Assembly (NCBI RefSeq): GCF_965363235.1 | Contig: NC_134846.1 | Span: 76,792,724-76,856,723 of the forward strand | Direction of reading: 5' to 3' | Origin: Mytilus galloprovincialis | Lineage: Eukaryota > Mollusca > Bivalvia > Mytilida > Mytilidae | Length of the DNA: 64,000 nt | Part shown: in pieces, positions 24,360 to 38,000 of the stretch | Layout of the letters: every line of letters starts with the position of its first letter | Numbering within the stretch: the stretch's first letter is position 1 | Notes under the pieces: model-generated | Told to the model about the DNA's origin: nothing | The model's database searches: none | What the model saw: only the letters and a program-made list of their open reading frames with translations | Made by a program: the position numbers and the translations under genes

Positions 24360-27225
24360 ACAATTTGTTTAATGTGATTACATAGACTATTTTGTTTCGT
24401 AATGACACTGTGTGTGGAATTCAATCTTGAATAAACAATAAATTTTAACTGGGTAAATGTCCCCAAGAAAAACTAGTCTATCATAATGAAAGTACAAATC
24501 AATTAAAAACGTTGCACTTTTTTCCCACCCTTCAAAAATTTTAAGTATTTTGTACTGAATCCCAAACTCTAGTCTGTTGATTAAACAACGATGAATATTA
24601 TGGCATTACATAGAACTGTTCAGTCTGTTATCAGTACGTAATTGCAACATATAAGGTTTCTCGTCAGTTCTTTGTACAACTTCCATATCCAATACTTTCG
24701 GCTGAGTACTCTGATATTTATACTAATGTTATACCTTTGTCACAGTTGATTGAAAAAACTCCACTTAATTATTATGGTGATATCTATAGGAAATTGAGTT
24801 GTAATGATTTATCACGGAGGTTACAGAACTCATTACATCGGGGAATAACTTCACATAAACGTCTCCTTATTATCTATAAATTTACTCGCTCTATGACACC
24901 TACTTACATTGTGTACAGTATTAATGATCATCTTTCTTTGCATAAAACATATTATCCCATTGTTAGTTTCCCGTATTATCATATCCATTCCTCTATCACG
25001 GGGGAATGTAAGTCATTGTTTATTTACAAAATTACAAAATAACAGAGTAAATGAATTGAAATACCGTCTGTAAAAAGTATGATTTAGTGAAGGAGCAGCA
25101 AACCAGATGATGTTTCATAAAATTGTCATTTTCATCTTGACCCCTCTCCTACGTTGAATTTACCTAAATCGTGCATGTTCAAACTTTACAGACTCCTTTA
25201 ACAGGGATATGCTCCTTATCGTACACAATATCTTCTCCAACAGAGTTATTTGAAAGAAAGGACTGTAATCTAACACTACTAGTACAGTTTAACGGTCACC
25301 ATCACGAGTAGATAGCCGATACGATGTATCGATGTCTAACTCACTAGCAACATGTTTTTTTGAAATCTTCAGTATAGTCGTATGATATGTTATTTACCGA
25401 TTGTGACATTTTAAATGAATATGATTTAGCACAGCGGTGGTGCAAGCATAGAAGACACATAGAACACATCCGGTATCGCTCTTTTTGGAGTTAATGCAAT
25501 AGTCTCATTGTTTTTTGTCACCTTGATTTCTTAATCGATTACGAAATTTAAACATCATAAACCAATGTCGTCTGAATATCATATTTTCTCATAATTCAAA
25601 TATTGTAAACAAAAGCCAAATAATGTCTATACAAGAACAAAAAATCAGAAGGCTCGATTCATTTTCTGACAACGTAATTTTCATTTTGGCGTTATTAAAT
25701 TAATAAATTATGATGCTAGAAAGAGACCATTTTTTCCCTTTCCGATTCATTATATATATTATATTGGTGATCATCTCTATATTATTGATCTATAATGTTC
25801 TGAGTTGATTCAATTTATATGGCCACAAGAGTTGGAGATTAAAGTAGTAACCATCGATACATGTCTAAATGCAGCTTCTTCCTTTTGCCCACCAACTTTC
25901 ACATATTTATTTTAATATATGGCAACGGACTGACTTTCATATCATGCTCGTCTTATCACCAGTTTTATGCACACTTGACACGTATATGGGACCGGTAATT
26001 TTTCATAACTTTGTTCTTTAGGTTATGGCTGCCATACCACATCATTCTTTTTGTATATACTGTTTTTTAGAGGGTTGCTTCATTCACATTTTACTTTTCT
26101 GCTTGTGTAATGCAACGAGTAAAATAAACAATCGGAGCATCAACTGTTACTCCTAAATTTGTGTTGTTTAAGCTCTTCAGAGAAAAAGTTGTTTCTTATT
26201 CAGTATGTCTAGGGAATTTTTGCCTATGCCATTATGACTATGTTGCTTTAAAACTTTTCAAGTCTCAATTCTTTCCTGATATGAGAATCAATAGTTGCTA
26301 TCTCTAGAGAATAAAATGTTATGATTTTAGATAGCAATATAAATTGACAAAACTAACTCTTCATTTGAAACAAAATGACTTTTCTTTATTTTTCTTTGAC
26401 GTTCTGTATATAAAACAGAATGCAAATTTTTAACTTTATGAGCAGATTCAAAATTGCTGTTGAATAGTGTTAAACTATTTCAATAGAATGTCTAGTCGTA
26501 TACTAAATTCGGTAGAGTTCTTTCAAATTATCAACATATACGATACAAGCACTGGTTGCCTGATGATAAAGAGTAAGAATAACAATTTAAGATAGAACCA
26601 TCAGTTATATTCAGCCGTTTTATAGATACCATTTCTTAAAATAACAGTCTATGTTCTCATGGGGAATAAAACGAGGAACGCGTAATAACATTTTCGCCTG
26701 AAATAATTGCTTTTAGAGCAATAAAAAATTGTATAATTCATTTAAAATATGGATCTATAAAAACATCCCCGTCATCACTTGGCGTCCGTCGTCGTCCGTC
26801 ATTTGTCGTAAAACTATTTAAATAACTCTCTTCTGAAACAACTGAACAAGGCTGATCCTTAAAGTGTTTAAACTATAGTTGGTAAATTGTAATACGATGA
26901 AATAAAACTGACGCCACAACTCAAACTTACACTAGAACACTGAGGTTATCAAGTAACATCCTGTTAAAAGCCAAAGTAACTTTCAAATGATAGAATATAT
27001 TGATCTGTCGGTAATTTTTTCAAACAAAAATATCAATGCAACCCCACTTCTTTGCAAAATTAAATAACTTGAAGTATTATTTTCTCATGTCTAATCTTTT
27101 TTTTTTTTTTTTTATCTAATTTCGTAAATTTCATTATGCTGTTAAAATAATATGCAACTTACCATAAGTAACAAGAAGCTGAATCATTCTCTCAACGTAG
27201 AATATTTATACATCTATAATTTAAT
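24360..27225. other. Gene-free stretch
   Basis: An open frame of about 100 codons at 24737-25042 has no recognisable motif and no splice context; it may be a worn retroelement piece. A fragment near 26765-26815 (GGCGTCCGTCGTCGTCCGTC) looks like a common bivalve repeat. Nothing else is seen. Confidence 0.45.
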
Positions 27226-27229
27226 TTTG

Positions 27230-27535
27230 GATGTAACGCGTCTTTTGATTGGCTGACGTTATTTTGTTATCAGCCCATTGACATAATTCAGTCATGTGAC
27301 CGTGACGACATCAACGTTTTTTCATGGTTTTCTACGGTTCAAAATGGAATTTAGAATTAGATTATAAGAAATGACTGTAATATTTTTTCTGTCTATTCGA
27401 AATAACATAAAAAATGTGGTGCACACTGTTAAATAACCCGCTACGCACGTTATATAGTGTGCACCAAATTTTTCATGTTATTTCTTCATAGACAGAAAAA
27501 ATATTACAGTCATTCCTTAATTTAATCTAAACCTT
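27230..27535. mobile_element. Long palindromic element (MITE-like)
   Basis: The arms are 27350-27432 and 27457-27532. Both read, toward the centre, GAATGACTGTAATATTTTTT or AAATGACTGTAATATTTTTT, then CTGTCTAT, AATAACAT and GGTGCACACT. The loop is about 25 bases. The left flank (TTGATTGGCTGACG) resembles the start of the palindrome at 45.54 kb. Confidence 0.75.
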
Positions 27536-28740
27536 GTCATTGTTTTTTTTAGAAGAAGTACCATAATCTATGTAAGGGGTATATTTGTTTAAACGTCTTT
27601 GTGCCAAGCCTTATTTATAAGGTGAATACTTTAAAAACAGGTTATGATTACAACAAATCTCTGTTATAAATTTCACACATTCAGGCTAGAAATGAATTTG
27701 CGATTAGTCAAACGTTCAGGTGTGTTGTGTTGTGCTGTTCATGTTTTACTCTATTCTTTTTGTCCCTCTTTCCTTCTACAGAATTGATTGTAAAGTATTA
27801 AGATGAACAGTTATTCCTGTGCAGAAATCCGGACTAAAATAGATCTATCAGTGTTGGACGTCTGGTTAGGTAGTGTTTGAATCTAAGCTTGAAGTCTAGA
27901 AAGGAACCAAAAGCAACAATGCACTCAACATACCAGACCTTTATGAGCATCATGTTTTATTCACTTTTTGTTTGTTAGTTGAAACTATAGGAATATATTT
28001 AACATTAAATATTTTTTCATGGTCAAATATGGATCGTGCTTTCTTATCTAATTGTGTGGCTTCAATTTCCTTTATGGTTATACAATAAATTAAACTGTTA
28101 CATTAAAATAATAAGTAATACACGATCTACAAAAATTACCCTTTAAAGGATATTTCACAAGAATTACAGATTTGACTAAGTGTAGTATTTTGTATAATCT
28201 AAACTATGCGTACAGAAAATGTAAATGGCAAAAAATATGAGCAATTATACACGATTTACAAAACGTAAAATAACTAAAACTAATAGCTGTTCCCTACATG
28301 AGCTGTTATCCTAAATTGATTATTTTTGACGAATTTTATTTAACACGAAAAACTGTCTAATTAAAAACTATTGTAGACAGAAACTGGAACAGCAAACAAC
28401 TATACAGTGTCTACAGAAATCCCAAATTGAATAGTTGTTTATAATAAAATTAACGGTTCCAATTTTGTTGCACCAGATGCGCATTTCGACAATACATGTC
28501 TCTTCAGTGATGCTCATCAATTGCGATTAAGTATTTTTGCCTTTCACAAAAAACACATTGACAGGTTATCAGCGGATACAAAATTTATACATATTTATGG
28601 AAAAATTGTCCGGACAGTACTATTATGGTAATATCAAATTACAATATTTGACCAGACGAGTGATTCAGGTTTCTTCGAGCATAAGGTCTATTTAGTGGTA
28701 CATCTACTATATGACAATTCAATATGTGTAGCATATGAAT

Positions 28741-29374
28741 AGTTATCAAAGGTACCAGGATTATAATTTAGTACGCCAGACGCGCGTTTCGTCTACATAA
28801 GACTCATCAGTGACGCTCATATCATAATATTTATAAAGCCAAACAAGTAAAAAGTTGAAGAGCATTAGGATCCAAAATTCCAAAAAGTTGTGCCAAATAA
28901 TGCTAAGGTAATCTATGCCTGGGATAAGAAAATCCTTAGTTTTTCCAAAAATTCAAAGTTTTGTAAACAGGAAATTTATAAAAATGACCACATTATTGAT
29001 ATTCATGTCAACACCGAAGTGTTGACTACTGGACTGGTGATACCCTCGGGGACGAAACGTCCACCAGCAGTGGCATCGACCCAGTGGTGTAAATAGTTAT
29101 CAAAGGTACCAGGATTATAATTTAGTACGCCAGACGCGCGTTTCGTCTACATAAGACTCATCAGTGACGCTCATATCAAAATATTTATAAGCCAAACAAG
29201 TAAAAAGTTGAAGAGCATTAGGATCCAAAATTCCAAAAAGTTGTGCCAAATAATGCTAAGGTAATCTATGCCTGGGATAAGAAAATCCTTAGTTTTTCCA
29301 AAAATTCAAAGTTTTGTAAACAGGAAATTTATAAAAATGACCACATTATTGATATTCATGTCAACACCGAAGGC
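28741..29374 (+). repeat. Tandem pair of R1 units
   Basis: Two near-identical units start at 28741 and 29095, 354 bases apart. The second is cut before the hairpin. Both share private changes (AGCATTAGGATCC, CAAATAATGCTAAGG), so the duplication is recent. An open frame in each (starting [20 protein letters not shown]) is a repeat product. Confidence 0.9.
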
Positions 29375-29454
29375 AGCAGTAGCTGTTCAAATGAGACTGC
29401 ATATCTCAGTTCAATGAGACAATTTCCGAAGGAAATGCTGAAAAATAACTAATA

Positions 29455-32400
29455 CATATAAAAGAAACCACATTTTTATGACTGTATGTAATTTTAACAG
29501 TTGCTTGAATGTTTGCGCTCAGCAGTTATATTGAGCATAGACTTGATGAATCTTTTCTTTTGAAAAAAAATAGGAAGAAAACTAATTGAAATTGATAAAC
29601 AGCCTCTTCTGAATTTTCGGATTCTGTTTAAATTGATTGCTAAATTTTATTCACCAATAAAAGAAATAGTTTTGTGTGATTGGTTATACATTCATTGTTT
29701 TGACATTTAAAAACAAAACTCTACTCCATTCAGTATCCCTACAGTTTGGTATTTGTAAAATCGAAAAGGGACAATTTGCGATGTCTTACTTATTTTTATT
29801 GCAAATATTTTACAGTTTTTGTTTTATGATGTGCTTAAACACCAGATTACCATGTGAAAAAGGGGGAGGGTGGTGTTATTCAGCTATTAGAAAATGTTTA
29901 ACCCTACTACATTTTATTGATTTCTACAGCCTGTAACTCAATGCTTTTCTTTGGTTGTAGTCCGTCTTATTTATTTTTCATTTGTTGTGGTGTCTTACAT
30001 CACGCCAATGTTTTTTGTATGAACTCTTTTGCATTTTGCAGTGCGATAGGTTTTATGGCTACATTATACGATGTAGGCTTTGCGAATGGTTAAAGCCAAC
30101 AGTTGCTTAAATCCGCTTCATTATGAATGTGTTGGAAAGTACATCATTGGAAGTCATATCAAATATCCTTATTTATAATGGTTTTATACAAAGAAGATAA
30201 ACAAATAAATGATAATAAAAAATAAAATTTCCGACCTGGAGCAGTAAAACATGAGTTAATCAGGATGCAATTCTTTAGTTGTTTATTTTATGTTGAGATA
30301 TACATAGGTTAGTATGTAGTCAAATTATGCTTTAGTTCAGGCTGTAACGGACTTCTCGGAAATTAGATTTCTTTATTACAGTCTTAAATTGGTCGTTTAT
30401 AAATTTAGAAATCACAAATAAACTAAGCTTTCAACCCACTCAGGCAAAGTTGACCTGCGATGCATTCGGCTATTATTTTGATTTGATTAATTTAGTTTTT
30501 TTTGGTCATATAGATCTTCAACTGTGTCCGTTCTTATACATCCTTGGCTTTCAAATATTGCTGGAATTGAGAGTTTCTGATTAATCTAGAAAAGTGCTTT
30601 GGACGTAAAGTTTATAAAGTTGTATTTTCTTTTCTTCATTGAGAAAAATTCTTTTTAAATCAGAATGTGCAAAAAAAAAAAGCTGTTCTGATTACCCAAT
30701 AGCTATTTTTTCCACAGTCGGAAATTTAAACACTCACGATAAGGAAGGCAGGACTCCAAGGCAGTGAGTAGAGAATGAATTTGTGCCTGTTTGGTGCTCA
30801 TAAAATATTCTACTGCAGTTATCGATAAAATATATTTTGCTTTGATTACCTAATAATTATTTCTTAAGCTTTTGGGAATAGGTTTGATATATTTATCATT
30901 TAGAACTGATGTAGTCTAATGTGTAAACGTAGTCTGAACTAGTGTTAATTGTTTTACAATGTTTTATCAAGATTGTACCCGTGAGAGATATATAACATTC
31001 TTATAGAATTGATAATTTAATTCGTAAGGGTTTGTTTTAGTTCGAACATCGTTATAACGTTTTTGTTCGATGCTTTGTTTATTAAAAAAAGGATAGGTAT
31101 TGAATTGAAGGTGTTACAAAATAATAGCTTTTGTCAACTCTAAAAGTGCAACGGTTTTCCTGTAAATACTCACGAGTGTCGTTTAGTTTAACTGCAGTAA
31201 TTGTGAACTTTCATTTCATTTGAAATGTGTTAGTGTATAGCAGATATTGATGTTACTTCCACCAAAACAACAGATAATGTTTTGATGAAATGGCGGCATG
31301 CATATTTACTAAAGGAACTTAAAAAATCCATCATGATGCAAAACCATTAAAATAAGAAGGACACATTCATATTGCATCCTTTACAAGTCATGTTTTAAAT
31401 GGAGGTTCGAAGGATGATTACTTAGCCACTGAAAGATTAAGATTAAATTTGATGTATGAATTCAAATTATACTATATCGTTTTTATATTTTACCAAATCA
31501 GTGTTTATTTCTCATATTTTTTGCATATATGTTGAGTGGACAGCCTGTAAAACATATTTGTAGAGAATTTTCCTTCAAAATCACCAGTATTTCTTAGATC
31601 GAGCTCTGAAAATGTCATAAAGTTGCAATCTCCAATTGAACAAGAGATTAGAAACCTTACTTATTTCAAGACGATTGCAAGATAATCTTAGACTTTCAGG
31701 GATTGTGACCATTCAAGGTTATATGATATATCAATTAAAATAATTATCAATCTTCATTTTCAAGGCTTTGAAGGTTAATAGATTCCATAGAAGAACTCTT
31801 CAATACACTCAATCAATTTAGTGGGTACTTAAAACATTTTCGTTTGAAACGACAACTCTGACAAGTTTGATTGCAGCATTCTCTCATATGATTGATGATC
31901 ACTATAGTAAATAAACTTAAACTCGGACGAATTCATTTTTTCCATATGTTTTGAAGAAGATGTCTTGCATTTACATAGATATAATTGATCTTTAACAAAT
32001 ACGTCATTCAATTTTATAAATCTCACACGGTAAGGGTACTCATTGTGGTACACATACGCTTATCTATCTTTTTATTTGATTATTTCTTTTGGTTGTGACA
32101 TTTTCTGAGTAATGAAAGAATTGCCAGACCAATTCTATATCATTTAATTGTGTGTTCACTTGGTTCATATAATTCAGATTAAAATCACTAATAATTGATT
32201 TAAAAATGATCATTCAAGAACAATTGCCTTTGTTATAAAAATTGTGATTGAATTGAGAGTGTATCATCATCGCTCTGTTAAAGATTTACGATGATTTCTT
32301 TTTTAAACGAACCTAACTTATAATCAAATATCTTCTAGACTGATACTGTAACTGTTTTATCCATATAGTAATAAACTATAGTTCAGTAAGTTTGCCTGCC

Positions 32401-34180
32401 TATAATCATAATAATTGTTTAATAAATATGCCTAATAGCGAAAAAAAAAACCGCAAATATCTTTAAGAGTGTTATTTTTAGCGATTTATTGAGGACATGG
32501 TTGTTTAAATTGGTTTTTGTTAAACAAATCTTGTTTTCAATTTTGTAGTACAGAAGAGCAAATTGAGCGGCACAATGTCAGCAAATTAATCTTTTACATC
32601 TATGTTATGGTTTCAACTTTACCAATTGGTACTGATTGATCAAATACAGACGAGTTTAATCATATAAAGGAGACATAACGGTATAAAAGTGACGTCAAAA
32701 TGGAAATCAACAAAAATTGAGTTAAACATTATGTCATGGTATTTGATGAGTTAGTTTGAAGTTTTTCTTTCCAATAAATTGAATTACATCTTTTGCTATA
32801 AAATATCAATATGACAAATTGTATAAACGAGGCGTAAGATGAGGGTTTTAGAAGAACTCTTTACTCAGACTATAATTACTTGTATTATCGTAAAAATCGA
32901 TGCTTAATCTCTAACAGGCAAAATATTTATATAACACTATGATCATTTCTGGATTTACAATTAACTTTGTAACTTAAATATTTTATAGAAGGCAGAGAAA
33001 TAAGTCCAGAAGCAAGTCATATTAATTATGTAATAATGTAAAGAACAAATTGAATAAGTGTGCCTAAGTAATCACATTTTCGTAGCAGAGGCTGATCCAG
33101 GGTTGAAACAATTAACTGATTTCGAAGTATGCCCTTAAACTTAATGAAACTCTTATTACATTAATTCTGGCTTAAAAACCAGCGTATATAGTGGTGGAAG
33201 ACGCATGTATTTAGGCATGGAAAAGAAGTCTGTTATAGCCTCATGGAATAAAACCACTAATTCATAGCCCCGTTGCTTTCTATGTGCAAGTCAAGCATTA
33301 ATGGCTACTTTGTCTTATGTCTTCAAATAATGTGGAATTCATTTCATGTAAAAACTATACCTTATCCGGAAATATGCTGAAAAATTAAATATACCTTTAG
33401 TTGCAGATATAAGAAAAATACCATAAGACACTAGTACAGACCTAAAACAAATAATCCATTTATTAAAGCTCACTGTTACCGGAAGTTTCGTAGTACAAAA
33501 ACAGGTACTTCTAATCTGAGCAACAGGACAAATGTGCCCACTTATCATAATTTCTTAAACTATATTAGTAAAAAAATATAAAGTTTCAAGACGGGTTCTA
33601 TAGTGATTCCAAATTCTTGAGTTTTCATTTGATACCAAAATAATCCAAATATTTTACTTATTGACAAAGTTATAGCTATGCGTTGGAATTGTTTTGTTTA
33701 ATATTTGTACTTCTATCTTGTATGTTCTTTCTGATAAGGCATAAATTAGGGGTTCTATACCTGATATAATTTCAATGAGATTAATTTAATTTTCGATTTT
33801 AAAGGTTTCTTTTTTTGTTTTTTTGTGGAAACCTGTTGCATGTTACCAATATAGATATGTAACTAATATGCATAGAGTTTGATTGCCTTAACGTGATTCA
33901 TGCGATATGAATACATTTCCCAATACCAGATGTACCCTTTTAATCAACAAATTAAACAATTTCTTAATCAAGTATCGGAGTAAAACTTTATGTTTAATTT
34001 GTTGATTTTTTATTATTCAATAGAAATAGTCAGATTTAACTTATTGAACGTACATAATAAGATACGGAGTTAACTTCTGTCACAGTAAGTTTTTCACTTA
34101 TCAAGATCACTTGAGGTCACCTATGCTTTTGCTAGGTTTCGTATTGTTCAGTCATTACTTTCCTGTGATCCGGTGATGGC
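29455..34180. other. Gene-free stretch before the receptor gene
   Basis: AT-rich DNA. A 74-codon minus-strand frame at 31829-32053 is unplaced. It has no signal or domain I know, and I do not call it a gene. Promoter or upstream untranslated exons of the receptor gene may lie here but I cannot point to them. Confidence 0.45.
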
Positions 34181-34184
34181 ATGC

Positions 34185-34275
34185 TTGGTTGTTTGTGTCT
34201 TTGATAATGGGGTCGCCTCTTTTTATTTGCGCAATGGTATTTGGTTGTCCCTTTGGTATCTCTACCCTTTCTTTT
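34185..34275 (+). repeat. R4 tail fragment
   Basis: GTTGTCCCTTTGGTATCTCT matches the LINE 3' tail at 55.1 kb. Confidence 0.5.
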
Positions 34276-34517
34276 ATTGCTAATTTAGATGGAGACACAT
34301 CCTGTTAAATTAATTATAATGATACAGTTACTTAAAAAACACTAGGAACTCTCTATTATTAGAACAAATTTATCTCATGATATCATTTTTAAATAGCAAG
34401 TGTTTCTTTTTCTTTTTTTTCACTAAAGATTGATTGTTAAAAAACCCCGACAATTATCAATAATGTTGTTTTTGATCATTTATATTAATATCTATTATAA
34501 TATCAATTTTCTTTCAG

Positions 34518-35073
34518 ATGCTGTTGTAACAAAAGCTCCATGATGTATATCAAAGCGTGGTGACAGATTGCCTACAGACTATGCACTATGATAATAAAGT
34601 TGATCACGTTTTTCGAGGTCAGAAGTACGAGATTCGTACATAAGCAGACTGCTGACAACATGAACATACATTATTTATGTAACATCTTCACAACAACCGT
34701 TTTGACCATATTTGGATTATTTCCTGTGACGTCACATAGTTTAATAGACGTTGAATTTTTAGTTATAGTTCCATATAGTCGTCAATATGATAAAATTTCT
34801 CAGAAAGTTACAAAAGAAAGTTATATGTTAGGAAAAAACCTAAGAGGCGTATATGACTTCAAAGTTGTTAGCAAATTTCTATATAATGAAAATCCAGACG
34901 AAATACTGAAAATATTTTGTGAAGACATTTTTCCCAAAAAGATAAATACAGTTATGTTTTTGAATATAAACCCAGATAAAGGTTTTTCAGCTGGAGACTA
35001 CGTCATGAGTTTAACACAGGATCTTGGATATCCATTTATATCATGGGACCCAGATCTATCATTAGCGTTGCAG
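34518..35073 (+). CDS. GluN2-like exon 1 (first coding): 5' leader, signal peptide, start of amino-terminal domain
   Basis: A good acceptor (TTTTCTTTCAG|ATG) at 34517 implies at least one upstream non-coding exon. The signal peptide [20 protein letters not shown] begins at the Met at 34660; the in-frame Met at 34588 would place 24 mostly polar residues ahead of it. The mature part continues [15 protein letters not shown] and ends [16 protein letters not shown]. The donor is CAG|GTTAGT, phase 0. Confidence 0.88.
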
Positions 35074-38000
35074 GTTAGTAATGTTTCTTTGGATTGACCT
35101 GTCGTTCACTCTCAGGTAGGTTGTTGATCTGGTCTTCTATTTACTCTTCAGACTGGAATTTGTCGTTAGACTGATTGGTTTGAAAATTTATCATTTAGCT
35201 TTTTTTTTTAGCCCTTCCGTTCACTTTCAAGGTAAGTAATTCAGAGACTGGTCTTCCGTTCACCCTCCATGTGATGAATTGCGTCTTGAAGCTTCTGAAC
35301 TTCTATTCAATTTTAAAGTTAAATACTGGAGCTGATCTACAACTCACTTTTCATGTAAATGCTTCACTGTTGGACTATGGTCAACAGTTCATTCTTAAAG
35401 TTAGTAATTGAGTCTTGGGAAATTAATTTGCCGTTCACTCTTCAGTTGATAGGTTTAAAGTCCTGTTACTCTGATCTGTTGTTCAGTTCAGTAGTAGGAC
35501 TGATCTGCCTTTTACTCTACCTATTATTGAGTAACTATGAGACTATTATCTGCTGTTTATTTATTCACAAGATGAGTTACTCAGGCATTGGAATCTAAGC
35601 TCCCGTTCATGTAAGAAACTATTCATGATAATCTTCCGTTTACTCTTGCGGTAAGTAATTTAGCCACATGGATCGGATAACTCTGATCTTTTCACCTTCA
35701 AGCAAGTAATTTAAAAGTCGTAGTGCAATTGTTTTACGTTCACGTTTGAGGGAAATAATTGAATTAAGGTAATGGGATCTCCAGGTACCCTAATATTAAT
35801 ACATAATTCTGCATGTTATGCGGACTGAAAACAAAATACTGTTTTGATATCATTCTATCACTTTAAAGTATATTAAAATATTAAACGAATATAATAAATT
35901 GCAGTTCTAATAACAGCTTTAGCTAGCTATAATACCAGGTTCAATCCACCATTGTCTACATAAGAAAATGCATGTTCCAAGTGAGAAATATGACAGTTGT
36001 TATCCATTCGTTTGATTTGTTTGAGCTTTTGATTTTGCCATTTGATTAGGAACTTTTCATTTTGAATTTTCCTAGGATTTCAGTATTTTTGTTTAATTTA
36101 CTTTATTATAGGAGGCAAAGAACACCCATATCCTACAGATGGCACCGACGATATCTCATGAGAGTCACGCTATGGTTAATTTATTACTACGATACAACTG
36201 GACATCATTTACAATCATCTCAACGACAACTGTACAGTATTTAGATTTTTTTAATTCCATCGAGTTATTGGTGAAAGAACACAACGAAAATGGTCATATA
36301 ACACGTCTATCAAGGTAGGTGTTGCTGGTATTGAAATGTGTTTGCTTTTACTTTATATAAGAAATGAACAGTTTATAACTTTCTTGTACCTGAAGTGCTT
36401 GTTTTTTTTTCAGCGCCAAAAGCAAAATATTCGAAAGCTAAGTATGTATAAGAAAAAAAAAACCAGCTGAAGAGTTCAATGACCAAACAGGACGTTAAAA
36501 TAATAGCCAAACATTAAAGGTATTTGTTTCTAGAGGGACTGTTGGAAAACATCAAAATATATTGAATAAAAGCTTTTAATAGTGCTTTTAAAACAATATA
36601 GTGTATTTCGTTTAATGTTATTAGCTTAACTTATGCCGTTTATTTTCACTGTAGTATTGTTACTGAGGGAATCAAACGATCTCTTAAAGAAGTCCGACTG
36701 AATGTGTCGACAAAAGTAGTATATCCTGTTTCACATGCACCAACCGCCTGCAAACCAAGTCTTTTTTCATAATGTCACACTAAGTAGTAAGACTCGATCG
36801 CCAAATACACTGATCAGACTAGCACTCTGGTATCTTAAGATCTGATATCAAGATAACAAAACTGTAAAAGTAAGCATTTGAACAACTGGAATGCCAGCAA
36901 AAACATATCAGCAACTGCGATATTGAGGAATGAAGGCAGCTCAATAAGAATCAACAAAATAAAACTGCATTCTTTGGTTTTATGCCTTTTTTTATTAAAG
37001 GAATTCAATATTAAACAGAAAGAGAGATACAATAAAGATATGTTTTAATTGTCTCTTACTTCGTCAATAACACAAGCGTATCAATATTGAAATTTATTTG
37101 TTTTTAGAAATATTTGAAATACACAATGGAGACATTGAAAATCTGAGAACGAACACTGTGTTAGGCTTTTAAGTATTTTAATTGAGATATGGCAGAATAT
37201 GATTAATTTTTCCTTTAGATTAATTGACTTTTTTTTACAAAATATTTCATCAACTGAGAACGTATAATACCACATCTGCAGGATATGTGCATTCCCAATT
37301 TCATATTTTTCGTCTCTAATTTTAATGTTTGCAAATTATTAGAAGGATGCCGCAGTTCCGTATAGGCTCTTATGGTTTGATGTTTTTAAAGGATTTTTAT
37401 TTGTTGACGTTTTTTTCCTTTTAAAATTTTGTGTGGAACTAACCTAACGGTTATTCCTGAAATACATGTTGTATTTTGTAAAACGGAATCATACTTTTAA
37501 AATTGTGTTCACACTTTTGTGAAATGAGGTTTAATCTAGAAAACTTTTTTAATGGGAGCTATAACAAGTTATTGTAAAAATGCTATCAAGGAAACTTAAT
37601 TGAAAATTAAAGTTTACGCTTAATTATAACAAAACTAAGTATAATATAGTCTTCTCATATTTGAAAATCATAAGGATAAGCCACATTTTTACATTCACAG
37701 CAGCATATTCAATTTACTCATCAATTTTTCATACAAATGCTCCACTATTTTTAGATTATTAAAATAAATTAAAACAGGAAAATTGAGAAAAGTTGAACGT
37801 TTTAAAATACTAGTAATAAAAGGGTCCACGTATTGGACTATTTATGAATAATTAGGTTATAAATCCTCCGTTACTTCGTCAATGATTCGGCTATCTAGTT
37901 TTATTAATTTGTGCACCTCTAATCAGTCTTATGTAGATGAAATGCGTGTATTTTTTTAAAGAAGAAAATGCATGAACCAAGTCAGGAATGTGACAGTTAT

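Noticed and set aside
24737..25042. 101-codon plus-strand frame (YPIVSFPYYH)
   Set aside because: A faint likeness to a retroelement PIVNFP motif is too weak to call a gene.
28890..29452. Two near-identical open frames starting MPNNAKVIYAWDKKI
   Set aside because: They lie wholly inside the tandem R1 repeat units; the coding look comes from duplication of a repeat.
31829..32053. 74-codon minus-strand frame
   Set aside because: No known motif, signal peptide or paired exon; cannot be told from chance.
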